Shown: positions 17,316-25,672 of the stretch, piece by piece
Layout of the letters: each line of letters opens with the position of its first letter
Numbering within the stretch: position 1 is the stretch's first letter
From: a virus
IMG/VR virus record: IMGVR_UViG_3300035107_000125
Coordinates: 1-40,575 of that record
DNA: 40,575 bases
Strand: one strand, 5' to 3'
Position numbers and translations under genes: made by a program
Notes under the pieces: model-generated
The model's input: the letters and a program-made list of their open reading frames with translations, nothing else
Databases searched by the model: none
Told to the model about the DNA's origin: nothing

Positions 17316-19450
17316 AGTTTGAAATCAAAGAAACTCTTGCCAAACTTCTGGCAACTGAGAATTTGATTGTTGAGCACCGTAAGGTTAGCACTGCATCTTT
17401 TGATGTGGAGAACCGTGTGCTCACTCTCCCCATGTGGGAAAAAGCATCTAATCTTGTCTATGATCTGCTGGTCGGACACGAAGTAGGTCATGCACTTTAC
17501 ACTCCTAATGAGAATTGGAAGAAAGATAAGTATGCCAAAGTTCCAATGAGTTTTGTCAACGTTGTTGAGGATGCTCGTATTGAGAAGATGATGAAGCGTC
17601 GTTATGCTGGTCTTAGTAAGACCTTCTATAATGGATATCAAGAATTGCATGAAGATGATTTCTTCTCTGTAGAGGATGAAGATATGTCTGAAATGGCATT
17701 CATTGATCGTCTCAATCTCTACTACAAGATTGGTGCTTATCACATGATTGAGTTCTCTTCAGAGGAAAAACCGTTTGTTGATCGTACTGGTAAGGTTGAG
17801 ACCTGGGAAGAAGTTCTTGATCTGAGTTTGGATATCTACTGCTACCTTAAGAGTAAGCAAGAAGAGATGACTAAAACTAAAGTCAATCTTGATGATATCA
17901 AGCAAAGCAGTGATGAAGAACAACAAAACGTTGAAACCGAGGTAGAATCACCTGAAGACATTCCGAGGGGTGCTGTAGACGATTCTGAGGGGGTCTCAGA
18001 GCACGAAGAAGAGGAAGAGGAAGAGAGAGAAACTTCTGGAAATTCTGGTGGTCAAACTAATGAGTTTGAATCTTCTACAGATTCTGCCTTTACAGAAAAC
18101 CAACAGGATCTGATCAGTAAGTTTGGTCAAGAAACTTCTTACCTTAATGTTCCTGAAAGCATCGACATTGATCGTATCGTTGTTGATTGTGAAATGCTCC
18201 AAGAATATATTTCTGAGTTCTATAACGGTGATCAATTTAAACAGGACTCTTATGATAGTCGTCTTCTAGAATCAACTAATGAGCAATATGTTAAGTACAA
18301 GAAAAGTGCTGCCAAGGGAGTCAACTATCTTGTCAAAGAGTTTGAGATGAAAAAATCTGCAGATGCATATTCTCGCTCTGCAGTTTCTAGAACTGGTGTC
18401 CTTGATACTGGTAAGTTGCATACTTACAAATTCAATGATGACTTGTTTAAGAAAGTCACTGTTCTGCCTGACGGTAAAAACCATGGTCTAGTTTTTATTC
18501 TTGACTGGTCTGGTTCTATGGGTAACGTTATTCATGATACTGTCAAACAACTTTTGAACCTTGTGTGGTTCTGTAAGAAAGTGAATATTCCTTTTGAGGT
18601 TTATGCATTCACTTATGAGTTCCCTTACTCAGATAAAGATTTTGATGAAGAGGGACTTAAGGATCTTCAAGAACTTAAAGTCAATGATCTTTATCTGCAT
18701 AAGACATTCCGACTGTTGAATCTTCTTTCTCATACTCGGTCATCTTCTGAGTTTGATCGTGATTGTTTGAACTTGTGGCGTCTCTCTAATTTCACTCGTT
18801 ACTATGGATCCACTCTGGTTCCTAATGGACTGACTCTTTCTGGAACTCCTCTCAATGAAACCATTGTTGCTCTCCACAAGATTCTGCCTAAATTCATCCA
18901 AGAAACTGGAGTTGATAAAGTCAATACTATTTTCTTGACCGATGGTGAATCTAATGGTATTGGTCGTGTGGTTAAAATGAGTGAAGAGTATTTCCCTGAC
19001 GGTCGCTTTGGGAAAGTTTCTGTCACCACCAATTGCCAACTACGTGATACAAGGAAAGGTCGTACATATACAACCTTCAACAACACTCACTGGGATACAA
19101 GTGTCACTCACATCTTGTTGTCTAACCTTAAAGATAACTTCCCTAAGGTCAACTTCATCTCATATCGTGTTGTAGAATCACGTGATGTTGCTGGTGTTCA
19201 CTGGTACTATACTGGTAATTATTCTGAAACCAACAAAAAGAAGTGGGCAAAGGAAAGGTCTGCTATCTTAAATACTACAGGTTATGATGCCATGTATGCC
19301 ATTGCTTCAACATCGTTGAATCAATCTGATGACTTCCAAGTTTCTGATGATGCAACCACTGCACAGATCAGAGCAGCATTTAAGAAGTCACTCAAGTCCA
19401 AGGCAGCAAACAAGAAGATTCTCTCTTCATTTGCTACGATGGTCGCTTGA
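17312..19450 (+). CDS. CobT-like VWA protein with HExxH motif
   Basis: 712 residues from the ATG at 17312, chosen because AAAGAGG lies just before it; an in-frame TTG at 17288 has no such site. N-terminal part: HEVGH at residues 56-60 followed by VVEDARIEK near 84, as in zinc metallopeptidases with an HExxH plus distal Glu/Asp. Middle: acidic low-complexity linker (about 195-250). C-terminal: von Willebrand A domain with MIDAS motif DWSGS at 398-402 and FLTDGES further on, as in cobaltochelatase CobT. It is followed by a MoxR/CobS-like AAA+ protein, its expected partner. A role in cobalamin synthesis is doubtful, since no CobN-like subunit or other cobalamin gene is in this window; a chaperone or protease-like complex is equally possible. 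Confidence 0.85.
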   Translation: MKFEIKETLAKLLATENLIVEHRKVSTASFDVENRVLTLPMWEKASNLVYDLLVGHEVGHALYTPNENWKKDKYAKVPMSFVNVVEDARIEKMMKRRYAGLSKTFYNGYQELHEDDFFSVEDEDMSEMAFIDRLNLYYKIGAYHMIEFSSEEKPFVDRTGKVETWEEVLDLSLDIYCYLKSKQEEMTKTKVNLDDIKQSSDEEQQNVETEVESPEDIPRGAVDDSEGVSEHEEEEEEERETSGNSGGQTNEFESSTDSAFTENQQDLISKFGQETSYLNVPESIDIDRIVVDCEMLQEYISEFYNGDQFKQDSYDSRLLESTNEQYVKYKKSAAKGVNYLVKEFEMKKSADAYSRSAVSRTGVLDTGKLHTYKFNDDLFKKVTVLPDGKNHGLVFILDWSGSMGNVIHDTVKQLLNLVWFCKKVNIPFEVYAFTYEFPYSDKDFDEEGLKDLQELKVNDLYLHKTFRLLNLLSHTRSSSEFDRDCLNLWRLSNFTRYYGSTLVPNGLTLSGTPLNETIVALHKILPKFIQETGVDKVNTIFLTDGESNGIGRVVKMSEEYFPDGRFGKVSVTTNCQLRDTRKGRTYTTFNNTHWDTSVTHILLSNLKDNFPKVNFISYRVVESRDVAGVHWYYTGNYSETNKKKWAKERSAILNTTGYDAMYAIASTSLNQSDDFQVSDDATTAQIRAAFKKSLKSKAANKKILSSFATMVA

Positions 19451-19488
19451 CAAACTGGCACATTAGGGGGTGACTTACCCCCAGTTTG
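19451..19488 (+). other. Stem-loop between CobT-like and cobS-like genes
   Basis: Outer stem CAAACT/AGTTTG encloses inner GGGGGT-gactt-ACCCCC with a nine-base bulge on one side. Only three T follow it, so it is a weak terminator at best; it may be an mRNA processing or stability element separating the two genes. Confidence 0.5.
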
Positions 19489-19524
19489 CCTTTATATTGT
19501 ATTCATACACAAAACAAATTCATC

Positions 19525-20616
19525 ATGCCTTTCGCTCCGATTCCCGTTTCAACTGAAGATCTTGTTTCTTACCTCACCAACTCCTGTGGTACTGAGGTAG
19601 GCACCTCTCACCTGCTTGAAGCATCAGAGCACTTTGATTGCTCTCTTGCTACTGTAAAGAATCGTCTTTATAGGTACAAAAATGGTATTGGTAAGTGGGA
19701 TCTTACTATCCAAGAAGCACGTAAACAACTTGAAAACACTGTAACTCTCAAGCAAAACCTTATCCCTCAGATCGATGATTCCTTCGTCAAGTTCGGTAAT
19801 TACAACGATGTACGCAAAATTATTCAATCGAAACTGTTTTATCCGACGTTCATTACGGGAATGTCTGGTAACGGTAAAACGTTCTCTGTTGAACAAGCGT
19901 GTGCCCAACTCGGACGGGAACTCATCCGTGTAAACATTACAATCGAAACCGATGAAGATGATCTTATTGGCGGTTTCCGCCTTGTTGATGGCAACACCGT
20001 CTGGCACAATGGCCCAGTCGTGGAGGCACTCGAACGAGGTGCTATCCTGCTCCTTGACGAGATCGACCTCGCCTCTAATAAAATTCTCTGTCTCCAGTCA
20101 ATTCTTGAAGGGAAAGGAGTATTCCTTAAAAAGATCGGCAAACGGGTTGACCCTGCAAGTGGATTCAACGTCTTCGCCACTGCCAACACTAAAGGTAAAG
20201 GTTCAGACGACGGACGATTCATTGGAACTAACGTGCTCAACGAAGCATTCCTAGAGCGTTTCCCTGTTACCTTTGAGCAAGAGTATCCTTCTGCTTCTAT
20301 TGAGAAGAAGATTCTCTCTGCTTCCTGTGATGATGAGAAGTTTGTTTCTCACCTGGTTGATTGGGCAGGCATCATTCGTAAGACATTCTATGATGGTGGT
20401 ATCGATGAGATTATTTCTACTCGTCGTCTCGTTCACATCATTCGTGCTTACAGCATTTTCTCTGATAAAGCAAAGGCAATTAAGGTCTGCCTGAATCGCT
20501 TTGACGATGAAACAAAACAATCCTTCCTTGAACTCTATGATAAAGTCGATGCAGACATCCAACTTGAAGAATCTGTGGAACCAGTACAAGCAGGTTCTGT
20601 GGGAGACATTTCCTGA
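19525..20616 (+). CDS. cobS: CobS-like AAA+ ATPase
   Basis: 363 residues from the ATG at 19525; an upstream in-frame TTG at 19486 lies inside the stem-loop and is unlikely. Residues 10-60 look like a small helical DNA-binding-like or adaptor region (HFDCSLATVKNRLYRYKNG). The MoxR-type AAA+ core has Walker A GMSGNGKTF at 112-120, Walker B LLLDEID at 175-181 and a sensor region FNVFATANTKGKG. cobS is a common cyanophage gene, often named for cobalt insertion into cobalamin; MoxR/VWA pairs elsewhere act as chaperones or remodelling machines. The 3' end overlaps pebS. Confidence 0.9.
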   Translation: MPFAPIPVSTEDLVSYLTNSCGTEVGTSHLLEASEHFDCSLATVKNRLYRYKNGIGKWDLTIQEARKQLENTVTLKQNLIPQIDDSFVKFGNYNDVRKIIQSKLFYPTFITGMSGNGKTFSVEQACAQLGRELIRVNITIETDEDDLIGGFRLVDGNTVWHNGPVVEALERGAILLLDEIDLASNKILCLQSILEGKGVFLKKIGKRVDPASGFNVFATANTKGKGSDDGRFIGTNVLNEAFLERFPVTFEQEYPSASIEKKILSASCDDEKFVSHLVDWAGIIRKTFYDGGIDEIISTRRLVHIIRAYSIFSDKAKAIKVCLNRFDDETKQSFLELYDKVDADIQLEESVEPVQAGSVGDIS

Positions 20617-21190
20617 TCTCCAACTAGATGATAACTGGGCAGAGTGGTCTAACAAAGATGCTAACCTCTCTGCCAACATCTATACCAATCAATACATCAT
20701 CAAGTCCAGAGAAGTTGAGATATGGGATAACAAGTCCTCTATCTACAACAACATCATCTATCCAAAGACAGGACAAAACTTACCTTGCTTTGGAATGGAC
20801 TTGATGGGGTTTTTTGAAAAGAAAGTCATTTTAGTATTTGACTTCCAACATCCTGTAGAGAATCATTTGTTCTCAGTTCCTGGGTTGCCGAAAGCAGAAG
20901 GGACATTTAGATTCTTTGAACCAGGCAATCACTTCTCTGAGAACGTGTATGTTCGTAAATGCACAATGTCTGAAGTCAACAATTACCTTGATGATTTCCG
21001 TGCCTATTTACAAGCATACAAATCTATGCTAGAATCAGAGAAACCCAGTGGGTTTGCAACATACTCTACTTACGGGGACTTCGACAGATACATGAAGAAG
21101 TTAGATCCCGTGAGTGGTTATCTTGACAGCAAGTTTGGCAAAGAGAAATCTGAGTCACTTGTAAATGATTTTTTATTTTGCTATGACTAA
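20501..21190 (+). CDS. pebS: Phycoerythrobilin synthase PebS
   Basis: Ferredoxin-dependent bilin reductase that turns biliverdin into phycoerythrobilin in two two-electron steps; a phage-specific enzyme that does the job of host PebA plus PebB. 229 residues from the first ATG, close to PebS of cyanophage P-SSM2 (233). Both catalytic aspartates are present: Asp100 in LPCFGMDLM (PebS Asp105) and Asp202 in KKLDPVSGY (PebS Asp206), which separates it from PcyX-type enzymes lacking the second. Family-typical ILVFDFQHP and FRFFEPGNHFS occur. The start is uncertain (ATG at 20501, 20507, 20537 or 20549, none with a clear ribosome site), but similarity to PebS already begins upstream of the cobS stop, so the two genes truly overlap in different frames. 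Confidence 0.93.
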   Translation: MTMKQNNPSLNSMIKSMQTSNLKNLWNQYKQVLWETFPDLQLDDNWAEWSNKDANLSANIYTNQYIIKSREVEIWDNKSSIYNNIIYPKTGQNLPCFGMDLMGFFEKKVILVFDFQHPVENHLFSVPGLPKAEGTFRFFEPGNHFSENVYVRKCTMSEVNNYLDDFRAYLQAYKSMLESEKPSGFATYSTYGDFDRYMKKLDPVSGYLDSKFGKEKSESLVNDFLFCYD

Positions 21191-21539
21191 TTCCTGGTCC
21201 TTACTTTATGATGTCTTAAACGAAATGGATGACATGACTAACCAAAACCCTAATAGATTTAAATACAGTGAAGAGAAGATCCTCAAAGAATTGAGTGATT
21301 ACATCTCTGGTACTTACAACGCACATTACTCTGCTGGTAATGACAAGATTCAAACTCTTGACTTGATTGATGCCTGTGGTGATGCTGAAGCATTCTGCAG
21401 ATCTAACATCCTCAAGTATGCCTCTCGCTATGATAAGAAAGGCACTGCCCGTCGTGACATTATGAAGATCCTGCACTATGCTGTGCTTCTGATGCATTTC
21501 AGCGACATGTCCTCCCAACGTGAAACCTATCCTCAATGA
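21183..21539 (+). CDS. DUF3310-like protein
   Basis: 118 residues from the ATG at 21183, which overlaps the pebS stop by eight bases; an in-frame ATT at 21165 is not a likely start. The segment HYSAGNDKIQTLDLIDAC, then FCRSNILKYASRYDKK and DIMKILHYAVLLMHF, fits the DUF3310 pattern common in phages (HY...N-x-KY-x-R...K...D-x-x-K), sometimes called SaV-like or nucleotide-kinase-like. Activity is not established. It is coupled to gene 45 by an ATGA overlap. Confidence 0.8.
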   Translation: MTNSWSLLYDVLNEMDDMTNQNPNRFKYSEEKILKELSDYISGTYNAHYSAGNDKIQTLDLIDACGDAEAFCRSNILKYASRYDKKGTARRDIMKILHYAVLLMHFSDMSSQRETYPQ

Positions 21540-22234
21540 GTATGCAAATCTCTGAACGTACAAAATTCATTCTTGAGAATTTTGCACAGATCAATAATTC
21601 AATCTACATCAAACCAGGATCTAAGATCTCGACCATTGCAGTCACTAAGAATGTTTTTGCTAAGGCAGAAGTAAGCGAAGAGTTTCCTGAAGCATTTGCA
21701 ATTTACGATCTTGGTCAGTTTATCAACGGTTGGGATCTCTTTAACCAGTCCAGAGATGTTGATTTCCAATTCAACAATGAATCTTTTCTGACTATCAAAT
21801 CTGGGAGGAGTAAACTTAAGTACTTCTACTGTGATCCTGATGTATTGATTCTTCCTCCAGACAAAGAACTTGGTCTTCCAGAAACCCAGTTTACTTTTCA
21901 ACTGAATGAAGATGTTATTGTCTCCCTTGTCAAAGCATCTAGAATTCTACATCTTCCTGATCTCTGCCTTGAATGTAAAGGTGGTGATGTTACTCTTGCA
22001 GTAAAGGACAAAGACAACGAGACATCTAACACTGTTTCATATGTTGTTGGTAAGTCAGATGTTTCATTCTGTTTTAACTTTAAGATGGAAACTATTAAAA
22101 TCATCCCTGGTGATTATAATGTTGATGTCTGTACGAGGGCAGCAAAGTTCAATCGTATCACTGATCCAAAAGATCTCTTGAAGCATCTTGAGTACTTTAT
22201 TGCTCTTGAACCTGATTCCACTTACGGTAATTAA
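21536..22234 (+). CDS. gp45: Sliding clamp gp45
   Basis: Trimeric processivity ring for DNA polymerase gp43 and also the mobile activator of late transcription through gp55. 232 residues (T4: 228). The start MQISERTKFILENFAQINNSI and the segments FAKAEVSEEFPEAFAIYDL and KIIPGDYNVDVC match the clamp family. Followed by the clamp loader genes. Confidence 0.94.
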   Translation: MSMQISERTKFILENFAQINNSIYIKPGSKISTIAVTKNVFAKAEVSEEFPEAFAIYDLGQFINGWDLFNQSRDVDFQFNNESFLTIKSGRSKLKYFYCDPDVLILPPDKELGLPETQFTFQLNEDVIVSLVKASRILHLPDLCLECKGGDVTLAVKDKDNETSNTVSYVVGKSDVSFCFNFKMETIKIIPGDYNVDVCTRAAKFNRITDPKDLLKHLEYFIALEPDSTYGN

Positions 22235-22239
22235 TTTCC

Positions 22240-23187
22240 ATGTCTCGTAATGAATTTCTCTGGGTTGAAAAGTATCGACCCAGGAAGATTGACGATTGTA
22301 TTCTTCCAGAAACAACGAAGAATACATTCAATGAATTTTTGAACACTGGACAGATTCCTAACCTTCTTCTGTTCGGCACCGCTGGTATCGGTAAAACTAC
22401 TGTCGCAAAAGCACTCTGTGAACAACTGGGTGCTGATTATATTGTTATTAACGGATCTGACGAAGGACGTGCAATTGACACAATACGGAACAAGGTCAAA
22501 GATTTTGCTTCGACCCTCTCACTTTCTAGTGACTCCAAACACAAAGTCGTTATTGTTGACGAAGCTGACAACACAACCAGTGATGTACAACTCGCTCTAC
22601 GGGCAAACATTGAGGCGTTTTATGGTAACTGTAGGTTTATTTTTACCTGCAACTACAAAAACAAACTCATCGAACCTCTTCACTCCCGATGTGCAGTCGT
22701 CGATTTTTCCATCCCAGGAAAAGAAAAGAAACTTCTGGCAGGAACCTTCTTCGACCGTCTCAGGTTTATACTTGAGGAAGAAGGCGTACAATATGATCCA
22801 AAAGTACTTCCACAAATCATCCTGAAGTTCTTCCCTGACTGGCGTCGTACTCTTAACGAGTGTCAACGTTATGCAGTCGGTGGAGTTATTGATAGTGGTA
22901 TTCTTTCTAGTTTGTCTGATGTCAGGTTCAATGAATTGACTCAAGCACTGAAGAGTAAACAGTACACGACTGTTAAGAAGTGGGTGTCGAGTAATCTTGA
23001 CAACGAACCTTCTCATATCTTTAGGTCCATTTATGATAATCTTTATCAGTGTCTGGAACCTAGAACCATTCCTCAAGCGGTATTGATTATTGGCAAGTAT
23101 CAATATCAATCTGCATTTGTTGCAGATCAGGAAATCAATTTACTTGCTGCCCTTACTGAAATGATGGTGGAGTGTGAATTCAAATGA
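22240..23187 (+). CDS. gp44: Clamp loader large subunit gp44
   Basis: AAA+ ATPase that opens and loads gp45 with gp62. 315 residues (T4: 319). FLWVEKYRPRKIDDCILP at the start, Walker A GTAGIGKTT at 46-54, Walker B VDEAD at 106-110, and the SRC arginine finger at 149-151 are all intact. It overlaps the following gene by four bases. Confidence 0.96.
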   Translation: MSRNEFLWVEKYRPRKIDDCILPETTKNTFNEFLNTGQIPNLLLFGTAGIGKTTVAKALCEQLGADYIVINGSDEGRAIDTIRNKVKDFASTLSLSSDSKHKVVIVDEADNTTSDVQLALRANIEAFYGNCRFIFTCNYKNKLIEPLHSRCAVVDFSIPGKEKKLLAGTFFDRLRFILEEEGVQYDPKVLPQIILKFFPDWRRTLNECQRYAVGGVIDSGILSSLSDVRFNELTQALKSKQYTTVKKWVSSNLDNEPSHIFRSIYDNLYQCLEPRTIPQAVLIIGKYQYQSAFVADQEINLLAALTEMMVECEFK

Positions 23188-23708
23188 ATCTTGATTTTTC
23201 TCGTATTAATTTAAAAGAGTTCTTTGGTTGTTGCAATGCAACCAACACCAAAGAGATGAAGTCCAACACATTTAAATCTTTCCGAACATATCTTCAAGAG
23301 AAGTCGTTTGCAAAGTGGAGTGATAACCAAGTTCGTTATGTTGGAGATCACATGGATGGAGTTGATTTTATTGGTGAAGATGAAACACATTATGAGATGA
23401 AAGGATCTCTCAAACTCTTCAATAAGAACGGATCTACAAAGGTAATTACTTTGAAGAACTTTCAAGGTAACTCAAAGAAAGTAGAAAAAACATTTGAGTA
23501 TATGTTCTTGGTAGATACTGAGAACATGTCTCTTGCATATACTGACTGGGACACTGTTGAGAAACGTGTTTATTTTACTCCCAGTTCTCCAACAGCAAAG
23601 GTTAAGTTTCTTCCAGGGGACTTTACAATGCTTGCTACAAATATTGAACCTGCACCCAAAAGCATCACTGCATCTGATATACTTGACGGCGTTGAGCGTA
23701 TCCTGTAA
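23184..23708 (+). CDS. Putative PD-(D/E)xK endonuclease beside dam
   Basis: 174 residues, not resembling gp62, which normally follows gp44. Residues 58-73 read DGVDFIGEDETHYEMK: Asp61, then Glu71-x-Lys73, preceded and followed by predicted strands, the arrangement of the PD-(D/E)xK fold of many type II restriction enzymes. It overlaps gp44 (ATGA) and shares one base with the start of a Dam-type methyltransferase (TAATG). Together they look like a restriction-modification pair or a host-DNA-degrading nuclease with a self-protection enzyme. The nuclease call is inference from one motif plus neighbourhood. Confidence 0.6.
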   Translation: MNLDFSRINLKEFFGCCNATNTKEMKSNTFKSFRTYLQEKSFAKWSDNQVRYVGDHMDGVDFIGEDETHYEMKGSLKLFNKNGSTKVITLKNFQGNSKKVEKTFEYMFLVDTENMSLAYTDWDTVEKRVYFTPSSPTAKVKFLPGDFTMLATNIEPAPKSITASDILDGVERIL

Positions 23709-24559
23709 TGACAAAATTTAAAACACCCCTTCGATATCCTGGTGGAAAATCCAGGGCAATTAAATTTTTAGATCAGCATCTCCCACAATTTGACAAGTTC
23801 TATGAACCATTCCTAGGTGGTGGTTCTATGGCACTCCACGTGACCCAGACCCGTCCTAGGACAGAGGTGTGGGTCAATGACTTGTATTACCCTCTATATT
23901 GCTTTTGGTTGACTCTCCAGCAGCATGGTGAGCGTCTTACTCATGACCTCAGAGAACTGAAGACAGAACTAGGTGAGAGTTTGACTGCTCATCGTGAAGC
24001 ATTCGAGAACTCTAAGGCAGCACTGGTAGGCACGGATCAATACACTATTGGATTTAACTTCTATGTTGTGAATAAGTGTTCCTTTAGTGGGTTATCTGAA
24101 TCATCTTCTTTTAGCAAGATGGCATCACAGCAGAACTTTACCTTCAGAGGTATTGATAAACTTCCATACATTTCAGAACTGATTCAGTTTTGGAGAATTA
24201 CTAATCAGGATTATTCTGAATTGCTTTATGGTGATGATGCATTTGTATTCCTAGATCCTCCTTATGACATTAAGGATAACTTGTATGGTAAAAAAGGATC
24301 TATGCACAAAGGTTTTGATCATGAACTCTTTGCTGCTCAATGCAATAACTCACAACAAACATGCATGATCACTTACAATTCTGATGCATTTGTCAAGGAA
24401 AGATTTCCTGGATGGACTGCACAAGAATGGGATCTTACATATACTATGAGATCTACGACCACTTACACACGTGACCAAAAGAAACGTAAAGAACTTCTTT
24501 TAACTAATTATGAGCAAGTACCAGTATCCCTTGACGGATTATTTAAAGACGATCAATGA
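23708..24559 (+). CDS. dam: Dam-type DNA adenine methyltransferase
   Basis: D12-class N6-adenine methyltransferase. 283 residues (T4 and E. coli Dam are 259 and 278). AdoMet motif I is FYEPFLGGGSM near residue 32, preceded by the family-typical TPLRYPGGKSRA; the catalytic motif is DPPY in VFLDPPYDI near residue 182. The family often methylates GATC, which is frequent in this window, but the target cannot be read from sequence alone. It lies between the clamp-loader genes 44 and 62 and overlaps gene 62 by 50 bases. Confidence 0.92.
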   Translation: MTKFKTPLRYPGGKSRAIKFLDQHLPQFDKFYEPFLGGGSMALHVTQTRPRTEVWVNDLYYPLYCFWLTLQQHGERLTHDLRELKTELGESLTAHREAFENSKAALVGTDQYTIGFNFYVVNKCSFSGLSESSSFSKMASQQNFTFRGIDKLPYISELIQFWRITNQDYSELLYGDDAFVFLDPPYDIKDNLYGKKGSMHKGFDHELFAAQCNNSQQTCMITYNSDAFVKERFPGWTAQEWDLTYTMRSTTTYTRDQKKRKELLLTNYEQVPVSLDGLFKDDQ

Positions 24560-24908
24560 GTCCAAGAACAATTTGATGGATGGTGATGATCCAGGTTGGG
24601 AAAAAGAATATCCTGCCTGGGTCATTACTAAGTGCTTGTCTCATCATTATGACACTGTGCTACTAGCGAATGAGATGAATCTCAACTCGCAACTCCCAAG
24701 TAAACTTCAGTATGATTTTTATATAAATATCGTTAGGAAGAGAAAGCGTTTCTCGCCCTGGGATAAGAAAGTAAAACTAGATGATCTTGAGTGTATCAAG
24801 GAATACTACAACTATAGTACCGAGAAAGCACAAGCAACTCTAAAGATACTAAATAAAAAACAAATTGAGTTTATTAAATTGAAATTAAACCGTGGAGGAA
24901 AAGCATAA
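24510..24908 (+). CDS. gp62: Clamp loader small subunit gp62
   Basis: Non-ATPase subunit of the clamp loader. 132 residues, shorter than T4 gp62 (187). The central stretch CLSHHYDTVLLANEMNL followed by RKRKRFSPWDKK aligns with ALSQFPECMPAVYAMNL and PRGKRYGKWAKL of T4 gp62. The start inside the dam gene (50-base overlap) fits the MSKYQYPLTDYLKTIN opening typical of cyanophage gp62. It shares one base with regA. Confidence 0.88.
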   Translation: MSKYQYPLTDYLKTINESKNNLMDGDDPGWEKEYPAWVITKCLSHHYDTVLLANEMNLNSQLPSKLQYDFYINIVRKRKRFSPWDKKVKLDDLECIKEYYNYSTEKAQATLKILNKKQIEFIKLKLNRGGKA

Positions 24909-25339
24909 TGTCTCAAGTTGCTGAGGTTCAGTGGACTCGTGAAAGTATGGTAGAGGTGAAACTTTCTCAACCAGATGACTTTCTCAAAGTAAGAGAGACC
25001 CTTTCAAGAATCGGGGTTGCCTCTCGTAAAGAAAAGAAGTTGTATCAATCTTGCCACATTCTACACAAGCAAGGTAAGTATTATATTGTACACTTTAAAG
25101 AATTGTTTGCTCTTGATGGTAAGACCGCAAACTTGACTCAGAATGATGTTCAGCGTCGTAATAGAATTACCCAACTGCTTTCTGATTGGGGATTGATTTC
25201 TATTGTTAAGACCGACGAAGTTCTTGACATTGCACCACTTAATCAAATCAAAGTTCTTTCATACAAAGAAAAGGGTGAGTGGGAACTAGAGTCAAAATAC
25301 AATATTGGTAAAAAGAAAACTACTCCTGTAGCACAATAA
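24908..25339 (+). CDS. regA: Translational repressor RegA
   Basis: RNA-binding protein that blocks translation of early phage mRNAs, including its own. 143 residues; the part from MVEVKLSQPDDFLKVRETL onwards aligns well with T4 RegA (122 residues), including LYQSCHILHKQGKYYIVHFK. The start at 24908 adds 13 residues relative to T4, but GGAGG lies ten bases before it, while the internal ATG at 24947 has no ribosome site, so the longer form is preferred. Confidence 0.95.
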   Translation: MSQVAEVQWTRESMVEVKLSQPDDFLKVRETLSRIGVASRKEKKLYQSCHILHKQGKYYIVHFKELFALDGKTANLTQNDVQRRNRITQLLSDWGLISIVKTDEVLDIAPLNQIKVLSYKEKGEWELESKYNIGKKKTTPVAQ

Positions 25340-25340
25340 C

Positions 25341-25348
25341 TATAAATA
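25341..25348 (+). promoter_or_regulatory. Late promoter (exact TATAAATA)
   Basis: Exact late consensus right after the regA stop. Its TAAATA runs into the 5' arm of the palindrome at 25344-25370. Confidence 0.75.
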
Positions 25349-25370
25349 GAGGAGTTACACTCCTCTATTT
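25344..25370 (+). promoter_or_regulatory. Palindrome on late promoter; also terminator-like
   Basis: AAATAGAGGAGT, loop TAC, ACTCCTCTATTT: a perfect 12-bp inverted repeat followed by TT and the ATG at 25373. As RNA it resembles a terminator for regA read-through, since T residues follow the stem. It ends two bases before the next ATG, which lacks any ribosome site. Confidence 0.75.
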
Positions 25371-25372
25371 TT

Positions 25373-25672
25373 ATGTCTGAAAATAAATCAGACGTGACTA
25401 CAGAAGAGAAGCAACAAGATGAAGACAAAAGTGAAGTTCTTGGTAATCTGGTGAAAGTTGTAGTCCTTATCTGGTCTGCATCCCTTCTCACATTTAGTTA
25501 CGTTCGACTTCCCAACGGTCAAAAGATCTTAGATTTCGATCCAACTTTTATAGCTTCGGTGTTCAGTGGATCGTTAGCTGCGTTTGGATTGAGTCCTGCT
25601 AGAAATGGTAGCACTCCAAAGAAAGCACCTACAATCGGAAAAAAAGAGGAAGAAAATGCAAAAACTAATTAA
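25373..25672 (+). CDS. Small membrane protein, unknown
   Basis: 99 residues: acidic N-terminus (1-23), a hydrophobic helix at about 25-45 (NLVKVVVLIWSASLLTFSYV), a second weaker one at about 59-74 (FIASVFSGSLAAFGLS) and a Lys/Glu-rich tail. Late promoter directly upstream. Two short helices and a charged tail are seen in some holins, but nothing specific supports lysis. It overlaps the next small membrane gene by 17 bases. Function unknown. Confidence 0.75.
   Translation: MSENKSDVTTEEKQQDEDKSEVLGNLVKVVVLIWSASLLTFSYVRLPNGQKILDFDPTFIASVFSGSLAAFGLSPARNGSTPKKAPTIGKKEEENAKTN

Noticed and set aside
19448-19476. TTGACA at 19448 as a -35 box for the cobS-like gene
   Set aside because: The sequence 17 bases downstream (TGACTT) is not a -10 box.
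22597-23109. 170-codon minus-strand frame opposite gene 44
   Set aside because: Lies wholly within a conserved gene with intact motifs; no promoter or ribosome site.
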